In this document: positions 44,316-52,665 of the stretch, piece after piece | How the letters are laid out: each line of letters opens with the position of its first letter | Position numbering within the stretch: position 1 is the stretch's first letter | Assembly: GCA_900290255.1 (NCBI GenBank) | Contig: OMOD01000119.1 | Span: 1-60,416 of the forward strand | DNA length: 60,416 bases | Reading direction: 5' to 3' | Origin: Candidatus Sulfotelmatobacter kueseliae | Lineage (GTDB): Bacteria > Acidobacteriota > Terriglobia > Terriglobales > Acidobacteriaceae | Notes under the pieces: generated by a model | Told to the model about the DNA's origin: nothing | Databases searched by the model: none | The model's input: the letters and a program-made list of their open reading frames with translations, nothing else | Program-made: the position numbers and the translations under genes

Positions 44316-44411
44316 CCGCGCTCAGCGGGCGTGAGCGAAGCGGGAGCCCGCTGCGGTCATCCTGAGCGAAGCGAAGGATCTCCAGCTATCAGCCGTCAGC
44401 TAGACAACTCA

Positions 44412-44460
44412 TGTGGGGACAGCCGCCCACGGCTGTCCGGCCGAGCAAAGCTCGGCAGCT
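44412..44460. repeat. GC-rich two-hairpin palindrome (GGGGACAGCC family), copy 4
   Basis: TGTGGGGACAGCCGCCCACG, GGCTGTCC, then GGCCGAGCAAAGCTCGGC. Two hairpins in tandem, as on the complement at 11700-11757. It lies between nuoB and the Rieske gene. The preceding bases (about 44355-44375) hold CATCCTGAGCGAAGCGAAGG, another widespread word. Confidence 0.8.
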
Positions 44461-44481
44461 TCTCTCCAGGACACAACACGC

Positions 44482-44784
44482 ATGTCGAGCTTCATCAAAC
44501 TCACCACGCAATCCGAACTTCCCGCCGCAGACGAGGCTAAAGAATTCCTCTGCGGCGACAAGACCATCTGCGTCGCCAATGTGAACGGCGCCTACAGTGC
44601 TATGGACAACGTCTGCCTGCATCGCGGCGGCCCGCTCGGCGAGGGAGTGATTCTCAATGGCAAAGTCGTCTGCCCGTGGCACGGCTGGGAATGGGACCCG
44701 CAGACGGGCGTGCACGATGCGCACGCGAAGGTCGCCGTCTATCCTCTGAAGATTGAAAACGGTGACGTGCTGATAGAAATCTAG
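44482..44784 (+). CDS. Rieske [2Fe-2S] ferredoxin
   Basis: 100 residues. The cluster motifs CLHRG (C45, H47) and CPWHGWEW (C64, H67) are intact. It matches the small NirD/BphF-type soluble ferredoxins, not the membrane cytochrome bc1 subunit, because there is no TM helix. It is an electron carrier for an oxygenase or reductase. It follows nuoB by about 165 bp of repeats. The open frame upstream to 44413 translates a repeat. Confidence 0.92.
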   Translation: MSSFIKLTTQSELPAADEAKEFLCGDKTICVANVNGAYSAMDNVCLHRGGPLGEGVILNGKVVCPWHGWEWDPQTGVHDAHAKVAVYPLKIENGDVLIEI

Positions 44785-44799
44785 ACTGACAGGAGACGG

Positions 44800-45030
44800 C
44801 CCGGCTGAGTCCAGACGAGTCCCGGAGGGACTCCTGATAATAGCCCGCCAGTTCACTGGCGGGGCCCCGTGCAATAAGAATCAATTCCGTGCCGGAGGCA
44901 CGGCTGAACCATGATGGCGGTTTGCGAATGTTTCAGGCGTCCCTCCAGGACGCGCGGCTACGACGACTTGCCGTTCCCCGGCGTTGAAACGCCGGGCTAC
45001 TGTCAGAGGTCCCTTCGGGACCACGGCCGA
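44800..45030. repeat. Cluster of short hairpins between the Rieske and DUF1501 genes
   Basis: Successive inverted repeats: AGTCCCGGAGGGACT (44818-44832), CCGCCAGTTCACTGGCGG (about 44848-44865), CCGTGCCGGAGGCACGG (44887-44903), GCGTCCCTCCAGGACGC (44938-44954), CCCGGCGTTGAAACGCCGGG (44978-44997) and GGTCCCTTCGGGACC (45008-45022). Linkers such as GATAATAGCC and GCTACTGTCAGA recur. It fills the roughly 280 bp between convergent genes. No protein gene was seen in it. Confidence 0.8.
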
Positions 45031-45067
45031 GGGGATCACGACCCAGAATTTCCCAAGAGGCACTCCT

Positions 45068-46312
45068 TCACCCCAGGAACCGCAGAAATTTCCCCGGCTG
45101 ATTGTCGTAACCAGGAAACACTTCCGCCAGATTCTTGTTTCCCATGTGGCGGGCCACCGCTTCACCGATCACCTGGCGGAAGTCGGTGGTCAAGGCGAGG
45201 TCGCGGCCTTCGTAGAGTTGTGACTGATCGAGGCCCGGCCAGCGGCCGTAAACCCTGCCGCCCTTCACCGGCCCGCCCAGCACGAACATGACGTTGGCGT
45301 GGCCGTGATCGGTGCCGCGGTTGCCGTTCTCCCGGGCGGTGCGGCCAAACTCCGACATGGTGATGACAACCGTGTCCTCACCGAGATCGCCAAGATCGGT
45401 CCAGAACGCGGCCAGCGACTGCGAAAAATCGGTTAGCACGTTTGCCAGCTGGCCCTCGGTCGCGCCTTCGTTGACGTGGTGATCCCAGCCGCCGATATCG
45501 GCGAACGCGACCTGCACGCCCAAGTTAGCTTTGATCAGTTGCGCGAGCTGGCGCAGGCTGTCGCTGAAACGTCCCTTGGGATAGTTCGCGTCCGGGGCGG
45601 GAGTGTATTTCGCCGGATCGGTGGCTTTCAGCATCTTCACTGCGTCGAAGGTTTCCTCGCCGGTGGTATGAAGCACGCTGTCGGACGAGTGGTCGTACAT
45701 GGCCTCAAACGCGGAGGCGACGGGAGAGGCCTTCGGATTTTTCCCGCCCACCGAGAAGTCGTTGATATTGTTCATGGCGACGGCAGGCTCGGATCCGCTC
45801 AGGATGCGGGGCAGCGACGGGCCCAGCGCAATCGCGCGGAAAGCCGAGGCCTGCGCTTCCGACGGCAGGCTGCGGAGAGAGCGGTTCAGCCATCCGTCCT
45901 CGGTGGCTTTCACGCCGGGAGTTCCGGTTTCCATGAAGTCCTGCGCGTCGAAGTGCGAACGGGTTGTGTCCGGCGATCCGGCTGCGTGAACGATGGCCAG
46001 GTGGCGCTGCTGCCAGAGCGGCTGAAACGCGCTCAGCGATGGATGCAGGCCGAAGAAACCATTCAGATCGAGCACCGCATTGCGCGGAATGTTGATGCTG
46101 GGCCGCATAGCGTAGTACTGCGGCTCGGCGCGAGGCACGACGATGTTCAGACCATCGGCTGCGCCCCGCTGGAAGATGACGACAAGACGCTTGTTGCGCC
46201 CGTTCGTTTCCGCCACGCCAAAGGCAGCACGAGTCAGGAAGCTCGGCACGGCCGCCGTGCCGACGACGGCGAGTGCGCTGTTGCGAAGAAAAATGCGGCG
46301 GGTGATCGACAT
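45068..46312 (-). CDS. DUF1501 (sulfatase-like fold) Tat-exported protein
   Basis: 414 residues. The twin-arginine signal SITRRIFLRNSALAVVGTA is followed by the DUF1501 core: IFQRGAADGLNIVVPR, FFGLHPSLSAFQPLWQQRHL, HSFDAQDF-like segment (RSHFDAQDFMETG), WDHHVNEGA, MSEFGRTARENGNRGTDHGH. The fold is alkaline-phosphatase-like; substrate unknown. It pairs with the upstream DUF1800 gene on the same strand, an arrangement seen repeatedly in Acidobacteria and Planctomycetes. The pair is likely co-transcribed across a 127-bp gap that holds word repeats. Confidence 0.92.
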   Translation of the reverse strand: MSITRRIFLRNSALAVVGTAAVPSFLTRAAFGVAETNGRNKRLVVIFQRGAADGLNIVVPRAEPQYYAMRPSINIPRNAVLDLNGFFGLHPSLSAFQPLWQQRHLAIVHAAGSPDTTRSHFDAQDFMETGTPGVKATEDGWLNRSLRSLPSEAQASAFRAIALGPSLPRILSGSEPAVAMNNINDFSVGGKNPKASPVASAFEAMYDHSSDSVLHTTGEETFDAVKMLKATDPAKYTPAPDANYPKGRFSDSLRQLAQLIKANLGVQVAFADIGGWDHHVNEGATEGQLANVLTDFSQSLAAFWTDLGDLGEDTVVITMSEFGRTARENGNRGTDHGHANVMFVLGGPVKGGRVYGRWPGLDQSQLYEGRDLALTTDFRQVIGEAVARHMGNKNLAEVFPGYDNQPGKFLRFLG

Positions 46313-46364
46313 GGTGAACCCCAGTTCGTCTGATTGTCAGTCGTCACTTCTCAGCAAAGCAATC

Positions 46365-46446
46365 TAGCCTTAGCTACGAGCCAGGAGCGATCGGAGCAAG
46401 ATTGCTGATGATTCACAGCTCGTGACTCATAGCTCGCAGCTATCTC
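46365..46446. repeat. Word-repeat locus (TAGCTACGAGC / GCTCGCAGCTA)
   Basis: Left arm 46365-46387 reads TAGCCTTAGCTACGAGCC. Right arm 46415-46446 reads ACAGCTCGTGACTCATAGCT, then CGCAGCTATCTC. The right arm contributes the TAG stop codon of the DUF1800 gene (46440-46442). Confidence 0.65.
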
Positions 46447-48731
46447 CTCTGAAACTCCGGCGAGCCCAGCAGCAGGCCCGCGATCATGCTCGCGTCCGGC
46501 GGCCGAGCGGTGTCTGCCGGCCTGCGCTGAGCTTTCTGATCGTTATTCAGCTGCGCAGGTACAGCGTTCCTGGCCGAAGCGTCAATCTGCGTTGTGATCG
46601 AGTCATGTGTCTGCTTCGAAACGTCGGCCGCGAGCAGCTTGGCCTCCAGGACAGAAAGCGTCATGGCTGGGTCCGGCGGGGGCGGGCCTCCTGCAAGTTG
46701 CACCGCATCCACTTTCACCCCGCGGACCTTGCCACCGGTTAGCCCCAGCGCGAAGTTCATGCGGTTGAGCAGCGCGGACGAACTCACCCAGGTTTCGGCC
46801 TTCATCGAATAGCCCGTGGGCGGCTGCGCACCATAGAGCGGCATGCCCATGTTGTTCAGCTGGCGCGCCAGCGGCATGGCGTCTTCCACGTCGGCGCCAG
46901 TTGCGCGCACGGCCGACGCCACAAATTCCAGTGGTGTCTTCACCTTGGCCCGGTACGCGCTTTCGTCCCAGAATTCCGGCGAATGGAAGAGCGCGCTCAG
47001 CACCTCGCGGATGTCGCCTTTCTTCTTCAGGAACGTCTTCGCCATGCGGTCGACCAGAGCCGGCGGCGGATCGTCCGCCACAAAACGCTGTGCCAGTTTC
47101 AGAGAAATGAAATGTGCCGTCTGCGGACTAGTCGCCAGCATGTGCAGCACTTCCCTGCCTTCGTCTTCGCCCTTGGGCTTGATGCGATGCCCGAGGACAA
47201 ACTTCGGTCCCGGTTCATGGCGCCGCGGATCGTAGCGGAAGTCTCCGCCTTCGTTGGGCTTGTCGATGGTCCAGCCGGTAAACACTTTGGCGACCTCGGT
47301 GACGTCGCGTTGCGAGTAGCCCCCGTTCACGCTGAGGGTGTGCAGTTCGAGCAGTTCGCGACCGTAGTTTTCGTTCAGGCCACTGTTCTGCTTGGGTTTT
47401 GCATTCGGATTCCGCCGCGGATAGCCATAAGGCCCGTTGAAGCCGGGACGTCCTGGAATGCCCAGCGCCTGCATGGAATCCGGGCCCATGCTCATCCAGT
47501 TATCCAGATAGAACAGCATGGCCGGACTCCTAGCCGTGGCCAGGAGAAGGTCTTCAAACTTGCCGACCGCGTGCGGGCGGATTACGTCCTGCTCGTAGCT
47601 GGTGACGAGAACGCGGTCGGCGCCTTTGCCGATGAAGACGTTGAAATGGTTGAACCAGAAATCGGTCATCACTTCTTCCAGTTGGCGCTCGCTGTACGTG
47701 GCCCGCAGAAGCTTGGCCTGCACGAGTTCGTCGGTGATGACGCTCTGCGGGTTGTTCATCGCCTGCAGAGTTTCTTTCTGCTTGGGATCGAGCCCGGCGA
47801 GAAACTCCTGCCCCTTGCCGCCGCGCAGCGTTTCGGCGAAAGCCACTTGCTGGTCGGACGACATGGAGAGCACCTTCTTGTAGCGCTGGTCGGGAGGAAG
47901 ATCGAGCAGCGTCTGCACTTCCAGATCGGCGTAAAGTCGCTCTTCCCGGCGGCGAGCTTCGAAATCGTCCATCGGCGCCGACTGTGCCGCAACCGGGGCG
48001 GCTGAAGCGCTTTCGGCCGGCGGGGCCATGGACGTCTCACCGCCCTGCGCGTTGTTTGAGGTCGCTTCGGAGTTCCCGGTGCTCATCGCGTTCATCGCAT
48101 TGCCACCCGCCGGAGTGGCCGGCATGGCGTCAGGACTGGCCGCTGCCGCCGCGGCGAGTTCTTCCTGGGTCTTGGCACTGTCGGCCGCGCCGCCAGTGGT
48201 GTTGGCTGCGGCGGCAAGCTCTTCGGCAGTTTTCGCGGTGTCAGCCGCAGGGGGTGGAGCGGAAGCAGTCGCAGTGTCCGCCTTGCGCTCTTCCCGCGCC
48301 TCTTTCTTTTCCAGCATGCGCGCGATCTGCACTTGATAGATTGCGCGCTTTGCCGGATCCGAGGGCATCGGCCGTTTGCCGTCCATCACCTGTTTGAGCA
48401 TCGGGTTGTCGGGAAAGTTCTCGACCATTTCCCGCGAACTCATGCGCAGGGTGCGGAAGGGTGCAAGGCGGGATTCCATCGCGGCATTGGGGATTTTTTC
48501 CGGGTGAAGCTGCAGATCAATCCACTGGTCAACGCCCATAGCCATGACTTGCTGGACATCGCCGGGGCGCGGGCCAAAGGTCAGGCGATTGAGCGCGTGC
48601 AGCGCGCGTTTCTGTTCGTCCAGGCCGGAATCTGCGACTTTTTCCTTCTTCTTGGCGAGCAATTGCGGAGCCGCGCAGGCGAGGCTCAGGGTGACAGCCA
48701 ACAGCACAAGCTTGATGACGCCGGATCTCAT
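46440..48731 (-). CDS. DUF1800 secreted protein
   Basis: 763 residues with a signal peptide (LVLLAVTLSLACAAPQLL). The DUF1800 domain begins with RALHALNRLTFGPRPGDV and includes DFWFNHFNVFIGKG, NYGRELLELHTLSVNGGYSQ, DVTEVAKVFTGWTI and HSPEFWDE. A low-complexity Ala/Thr/Pro-rich insert (about 140-260) contains repeats of AKTxEELAAAA. The biochemical role is unknown; the partner DUF1501 gene lies downstream. A GGGAG box precedes ATG 48731. Confidence 0.92.
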   Translation of the reverse strand: MRSGVIKLVLLAVTLSLACAAPQLLAKKKEKVADSGLDEQKRALHALNRLTFGPRPGDVQQVMAMGVDQWIDLQLHPEKIPNAAMESRLAPFRTLRMSSREMVENFPDNPMLKQVMDGKRPMPSDPAKRAIYQVQIARMLEKKEAREERKADTATASAPPPAADTAKTAEELAAAANTTGGAADSAKTQEELAAAAAASPDAMPATPAGGNAMNAMSTGNSEATSNNAQGGETSMAPPAESASAAPVAAQSAPMDDFEARRREERLYADLEVQTLLDLPPDQRYKKVLSMSSDQQVAFAETLRGGKGQEFLAGLDPKQKETLQAMNNPQSVITDELVQAKLLRATYSERQLEEVMTDFWFNHFNVFIGKGADRVLVTSYEQDVIRPHAVGKFEDLLLATARSPAMLFYLDNWMSMGPDSMQALGIPGRPGFNGPYGYPRRNPNAKPKQNSGLNENYGRELLELHTLSVNGGYSQRDVTEVAKVFTGWTIDKPNEGGDFRYDPRRHEPGPKFVLGHRIKPKGEDEGREVLHMLATSPQTAHFISLKLAQRFVADDPPPALVDRMAKTFLKKKGDIREVLSALFHSPEFWDESAYRAKVKTPLEFVASAVRATGADVEDAMPLARQLNNMGMPLYGAQPPTGYSMKAETWVSSSALLNRMNFALGLTGGKVRGVKVDAVQLAGGPPPPDPAMTLSVLEAKLLAADVSKQTHDSITTQIDASARNAVPAQLNNDQKAQRRPADTARPPDASMIAGLLLGSPEFQRR

Positions 48732-48887
48732 GCAGGCTCCCGGAAGGACAAAGGCTCTCCAGATTATGAACCCTGGAGGCAGAAAAAGTTGCTGGCAAAC
48801 GTGGTTCCCGAAAACCGTGAAAGTGGTTGCTGGACAATGACTTCGGAGCTGCCCAACGAGCCCGAAGCCAAGAACGGGTTAGCTAGA

Positions 48888-48907
48888 AGCCAGAAGCTAG
48901 AGGCTGG
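48888..48907. repeat. Solitary word-repeat arm D1 (TAGAAGCTAG)
   Basis: TTAGCTAGAAGCCAGAAGC followed by TAGAGGCTGG, three bases beyond the HD-GYP gene stop codon. It is one arm of the TAGAAGC family; no facing arm was found nearby. Confidence 0.65.
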
Positions 48908-48909
48908 TT

Positions 48910-50160
48910 TTACGTCGAAAACGCCTTTCCGCGCGAGACTTTGTGCTGGAGAGTGGCGGCGAGCTGATCAATGTCGGCGGCGGCAATGTTGACGGGCAAG
49001 CCGTCGAGCAGCGGAGTCCGGCTGCTTCCCACCACGTCGCGGCGTACTTGAATCAAAAGGGCCTGAACGACGTTGGGGTCGAGTTTTTGAGGAGCAATTC
49101 GCACCAGGTCGCTGAGGGCGCTGCCCACCGAAAGCGGACCGCGATAGGGGCGCACACTCGTCATGGCATCGAAGGAATCGGCTACGCCGACAATGCGCAC
49201 CGCCATGGGCAGGTCGTCCAGGCCGAGCCGGTCGGGATAGCCGGAGCCGTCGCTGCGCTCGTGGTGCCAGCGCACCGCTTCGGGAATCCTGGGCCAGGGA
49301 AACTGCACGCTGCTGACGATCTGGTGGCCGACCACAGTGTGGTCCGCCATTTCGCGGAATTCCTCGGGATCGAGCGCGCTGGGCTTACCGAACAGACGGC
49401 GGTCGACGGCAACTTTTCCGATGTCGTGCAGGTAACCCGCGCTGCGCAGGGCCGCAACCTCGCTCGGCTCCATGCCCATGGCCTCGCCAATGGCGGCGGC
49501 GTAGCGTCCGACGCGCAACGAGTGTCCGTGAATAGCTACGTGCTTCACGTCAATCGCGGTGGCGAAAGCTTCAAGGGCGTTGTCATAGAAACCATGTAGA
49601 GAGGCCATGAGCCGCAGATTTTCGGAGACACGCTGCGCGATGGTTTGGGTCAGCGCGTGGTTCTGGACGGCCAGCGCCACATAGCTGCACAGCATTTCCA
49701 GCGCGTCGAGTTCGCTGTCTTCATAGAGGGCGTCGCCGGGACGCCGGCCCAGCGCGATGACGCCAGCCAGACGACCGGCCGTCCGGAGCGGAGCGATGCA
49801 CTTGAACAGCTCGGGAGCAACGTTGCCGTTGGAGCTGAGGAACACCGAGTAGGTAGATGAGTTCAGAACAATCGGACCGCGCGCCGCGGTGAGCGCATGG
49901 ACGTGCTTGGGAAGGAGAGGAATAAAGCCGGGATCGGGCATCAGGGCGAATCCCTGCGCCGCCGCGGAGGTCAGCATGGCGGGCTTGTCGTTGAACAGGA
50001 ACAGCACGCCTTCGCGGGCGCCCGCCGCGTCCAGAACAGCAGCCAGCATGCGGCGCGCCGTCTCGGAGAACTCATGCTCCGCCGCCAGCGCGGGACCGAG
50101 TTCCGACAGCGCTTCTACCGTATGCAACAGCCTACGGAAATTGTTGGTCTGAATCGCCAC
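48910..50160 (-). CDS. GAF/HD-GYP cyclic di-GMP phosphodiesterase
   Basis: 416 residues. An N-terminal GAF domain (about 15-170) is followed by an HD-GYP domain (about 195-380). Catalytic residues are present: HD at 245-246 in YLHDIGK, HH at 299-300 in WHHERSDGSGYPD and GYP at 307-309. It should hydrolyse c-di-GMP to pGpG or GMP, with activity tuned by ligand or redox at the GAF domain. The start is GTG 50160. With PilZ and pilus genes in the window, a role in motility or surface life is plausible but not shown. Confidence 0.93.
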   Translation of the reverse strand: MAIQTNNFRRLLHTVEALSELGPALAAEHEFSETARRMLAAVLDAAGAREGVLFLFNDKPAMLTSAAAQGFALMPDPGFIPLLPKHVHALTAARGPIVLNSSTYSVFLSSNGNVAPELFKCIAPLRTAGRLAGVIALGRRPGDALYEDSELDALEMLCSYVALAVQNHALTQTIAQRVSENLRLMASLHGFYDNALEAFATAIDVKHVAIHGHSLRVGRYAAAIGEAMGMEPSEVAALRSAGYLHDIGKVAVDRRLFGKPSALDPEEFREMADHTVVGHQIVSSVQFPWPRIPEAVRWHHERSDGSGYPDRLGLDDLPMAVRIVGVADSFDAMTSVRPYRGPLSVGSALSDLVRIAPQKLDPNVVQALLIQVRRDVVGSSRTPLLDGLPVNIAAADIDQLAATLQHKVSRGKAFST

Positions 50161-50306
50161 TGACGAAGTGGGAGCCAGATCGCCGAGCAGGATGAGGGTA
50201 ACACGCGGGAAATGCCGGGCGCGAGGCCACTGTGTTGGTTAGTTTGATGCGGTCGTGGGCCCGGCGGAGAGCATCTTGACCAGGATGATTCCTGGCTGGA
50301 ACGGCT

Positions 50307-50999
50307 CTAGAAGTGCTCACGCAGTTCGGCGAAACGACCGACGATAAGAAGTTTCTGCTCAGGAGGAGCTGGGTTCAGTTCTTCATGCTCCAGGATCCAG
50401 GTGTCGCCGTGCGGCACAAAGACCGCATGCAGGCCCGCAGCCAGGGCGGGGTTAATGTCGGATTTCGGGCTGTTGCCGACCATCCACGTAGTATCGGGAT
50501 TCAAGCTGAATTTCTCTACCACACGCGTATAGGTAGCGGCGTTCTTCTCGGCCACGATCTCGACCTCGGCAAAATATTGTCTCAGTCCAGAGCGCTCGAT
50601 TTTTCCCGTTTGTTCGGCAATTGCCCCCTTGGTCATCAGGATCAGGTGATGGCGTTCAGACAGGTAGGCGAGGGTCTCGGGCACTTCAGAAAGAAATTCG
50701 ACCGGATGATCCTCGATGGAGTGAGCAAAGCTGTTGATCTGGGCGTGCAGCTCCGGCGTGACCGGCGAGACGCTCAGGCGCTCGAAGGTGTCCACCAGGG
50801 CGTGGGCGAAGCTGTGCAGGCCATAGCCGTGCTTCACAATGCATTCGCGTTCTACTTCGTTCAGCACCTCGCGCACCTGCTCGGGCGAGAACTCGTGATG
50901 ATTCAGAAACGAGATGAAGCGTGCAATGGCACGTTCAAAGTAGACGTTGTTCTCCCAGAGCGTGTCGTCGGCGTCGATGAGGAGGGTTTGGGAAGGCAA
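50307..50999 (-). CDS. HAD-superfamily hydrolase
   Basis: 230 residues. The HAD motif I LIDADDTLWE, motif II region LILMTKGA, the lysine in EIVAEKNAATY and motif IV WMVGNSPKSDINPAL are present, with a helical cap between. It is a probable phosphatase of a small phosphorylated metabolite. The start is TTG 50999, and the nearest Shine-Dalgarno-like AGGAG is provided by the D2 repeat arm. Confidence 0.88.
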   Translation of the reverse strand: MPSQTLLIDADDTLWENNVYFERAIARFISFLNHHEFSPEQVREVLNEVERECIVKHGYGLHSFAHALVDTFERLSVSPVTPELHAQINSFAHSIEDHPVEFLSEVPETLAYLSERHHLILMTKGAIAEQTGKIERSGLRQYFAEVEIVAEKNAATYTRVVEKFSLNPDTTWMVGNSPKSDINPALAAGLHAVFVPHGDTWILEHEELNPAPPEQKLLIVGRFAELREHF

Positions 51000-51139
51000 G
51001 CTGCTAGCTCCTGGCTACTAAGCTAAACACAAACTGGGAAATGCGTACCTGGTGTCCTCACGGCATGGCATGAGTTCAATGAAAAGGACTGCTTCACTGA
51101 GGTTTTCGCTAGAAGCTAGTAGCTAGAAGCTAGAAGCTT
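50998..51139. repeat. Inverted word-repeat locus D2 (GCTAGAAGCTAG)
   Basis: Left arm 50998-51024 (AAGCTGCTAGCTCCTGGC, TACTAAGC) and right arm 51108-51139 (GCTAGAAGCTAGTAGC, TAGAAGCTAGAAGCTT) face each other across about 83 bp. They belong to the same family as D3 and the arms at 56151 and 56562. Confidence 0.8.
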
Positions 51140-51141
51140 CC

Positions 51142-52026
51142 TCACCCCACCCACTCCACCTTTGCTTCCGGGCCGATGATCCCCGCCTTGTGGCCCATGT
51201 CGAGCAGGCGGCGGACGGCTTCGCGGCCGTCGGGGCCGTAGTCGAGCGTGCGCTCATTCACGTACATGCCGACGAACTTGTCCGCCGACTGTGCGTCGAG
51301 ATCGCGCGCAAACTGCATGGCATAGGAGAGCGCTTCTTCGCGGTGGTCGAGTCCGTACTGGATGCTTTCGCGTAGCGCGGCGGTCACCGTGGGCATGAGT
51401 TGCGGTCCGAGAGCGCGGCGAATCGCGTTGCCGCCGAGCGGCAGTGGCAGACCGGTGACTTTCCGCCACCACTTGCCGAGATCCACGACGCGGTGCAGGC
51501 CGGATTTGTCGTAGGTCAGCTGCCCCTCGTGGATGATGAGTCCAGCTTCGAACTTACCCTCGAGCACCTGGGGGATGATCTGATCGAAGGGGACAACTTC
51601 GGTTTCCACTCCGGGGGCAAAAAGCTGCAGCGCAAGATAGGCGGTGGTCAGCGTACCCGGAACGGCAATGCGCTTGGTCTTGATTTCACTTTGCGTGAAG
51701 GAGCGGGGCGACACGATCATGGGGCCGTAGCCCTCGCCCACGCTGCCGCCGCACGTCATCAGCGCGTATTGGTCCTGCACGTAGGGATAGGCGTGGAACG
51801 AAATTGCGGTAACGTCATAGACAGCTTCGCGAGCCTTCTGGTTCAAAGTCTCGATGTCGCAGAGAGTATGCGTGAAGCGCAGGCCTGGCGTGCGCACTTT
51901 GTTCGTGGCCAAGCCATAGAACATGAAGGCATCGTCGGAATCCGGGCTGTGGGCTACGGCGATTTCGCGCGCCTGGCTTGATGAATTGCTGCTGGCGGAT
52001 TTCACTGTTTCTGGTACTGCAGTCAT
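51142..52026 (-). CDS. mqnD: 1,4-dihydroxy-6-naphthoate synthase
   Basis: 294 residues from ATG 52026. Signatures AVAHSPDSDDAFMFYGLA, VYDVTAISFHAYPYV, YALMTCGGSVGEGYGP and VIPQ-type segment FDQIIPQVLEGKFEAGLIIHE belong to MqnD. It converts cyclic dehypoxanthine futalosine to 1,4-dihydroxy-6-naphthoate in menaquinone synthesis. It follows bioY on the same strand by 22 bp, so the two genes are likely co-transcribed. Confidence 0.92.
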   Translation of the reverse strand: MTAVPETVKSASSNSSSQAREIAVAHSPDSDDAFMFYGLATNKVRTPGLRFTHTLCDIETLNQKAREAVYDVTAISFHAYPYVQDQYALMTCGGSVGEGYGPMIVSPRSFTQSEIKTKRIAVPGTLTTAYLALQLFAPGVETEVVPFDQIIPQVLEGKFEAGLIIHEGQLTYDKSGLHRVVDLGKWWRKVTGLPLPLGGNAIRRALGPQLMPTVTAALRESIQYGLDHREEALSYAMQFARDLDAQSADKFVGMYVNERTLDYGPDGREAVRRLLDMGHKAGIIGPEAKVEWVG

Positions 52027-52048
52027 CGTCTTGTGAACTCCAGGAATT

Positions 52049-52636
52049 CTACTGCCATGCCGCTGTTTCATTGCGGCTGCGGCGCCAGCGCGAAGCAATG
52101 GCGGCGGCGAACATTACTTTGATGACTTCCGCAGCCAGAAACCAGTAAAGACCCAAATAAGCTGCTTTCGCGAGGGAATGGGTGAACAGATAGAGCCAGG
52201 CCAGTCCACCAACAAAAAGTGAAATCTCAGCCAGGATACCCGCGATCGCGGCACGGGCGAAACTCTTTATCCCGCGCTCAAAGATGTAGCCGGCAAGGAA
52301 GGCAACGAAGGGGTAGATCATCAGAAATCCGCCGGTCGGCCCGAGCAACTGCGCGATTCCGCCGGGACCAGTAGGATTGAACACAGGCAATCCGGCTGCG
52401 CCTTCGATCAAGTACAGCATCAAGGCAGCGAATCCGCGGCGGCTCCCGAGCAGCAAACCCGCCAGCAGCACGCCGAAGTTCTGCATGGTCAGTGGGACGA
52501 GTGTGAGCGGCATCAACGGAATGGTGACACGCGCACAGAGCGCGACCAACAAGCTCGCGCCTGCCACGAGCGCGACTTGTCGCCCGGTCTCGATCGCCCG
52601 CTCCTGCGGTGTGGCTAGAACTGCCGCCTTGGCCAT
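52049..52636 (-). CDS. bioY: Biotin transporter BioY
   Basis: 195 residues. Six hydrophobic helices and the BioY signatures QNFGVLLAGLLLGSRRGFAA, YLIEGAAGLPVF and GPTGGFLMIYPFVAFLAGYI are present. It is the substrate-binding membrane subunit of a biotin ECF transporter and can act alone or with EcfAT. It is upstream of mqnD. A GGGGGAT box precedes ATG 52636. A short TTGTAACC run nearby was considered as a BirA site and rejected. Confidence 0.95.
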   Translation of the reverse strand: MAKAAVLATPQERAIETGRQVALVAGASLLVALCARVTIPLMPLTLVPLTMQNFGVLLAGLLLGSRRGFAALMLYLIEGAAGLPVFNPTGPGGIAQLLGPTGGFLMIYPFVAFLAGYIFERGIKSFARAAIAGILAEISLFVGGLAWLYLFTHSLAKAAYLGLYWFLAAEVIKVMFAAAIASRWRRSRNETAAWQ

Positions 52637-52665
52637 GTTGATCCCCCAGTTGTAACCAATGACAT

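Noticed and set aside
46983..48005. A 340-codon frame antisense to the DUF1800 gene
   Set aside because: Codon bias artefact opposite a well-supported gene.
52645..52665. TTGTAACC run upstream of bioY as a BirA (biotin) operator
   Set aside because: Only a single half-site is present, its partner half is missing at the expected spacing, and it overlaps the end of a small gene.
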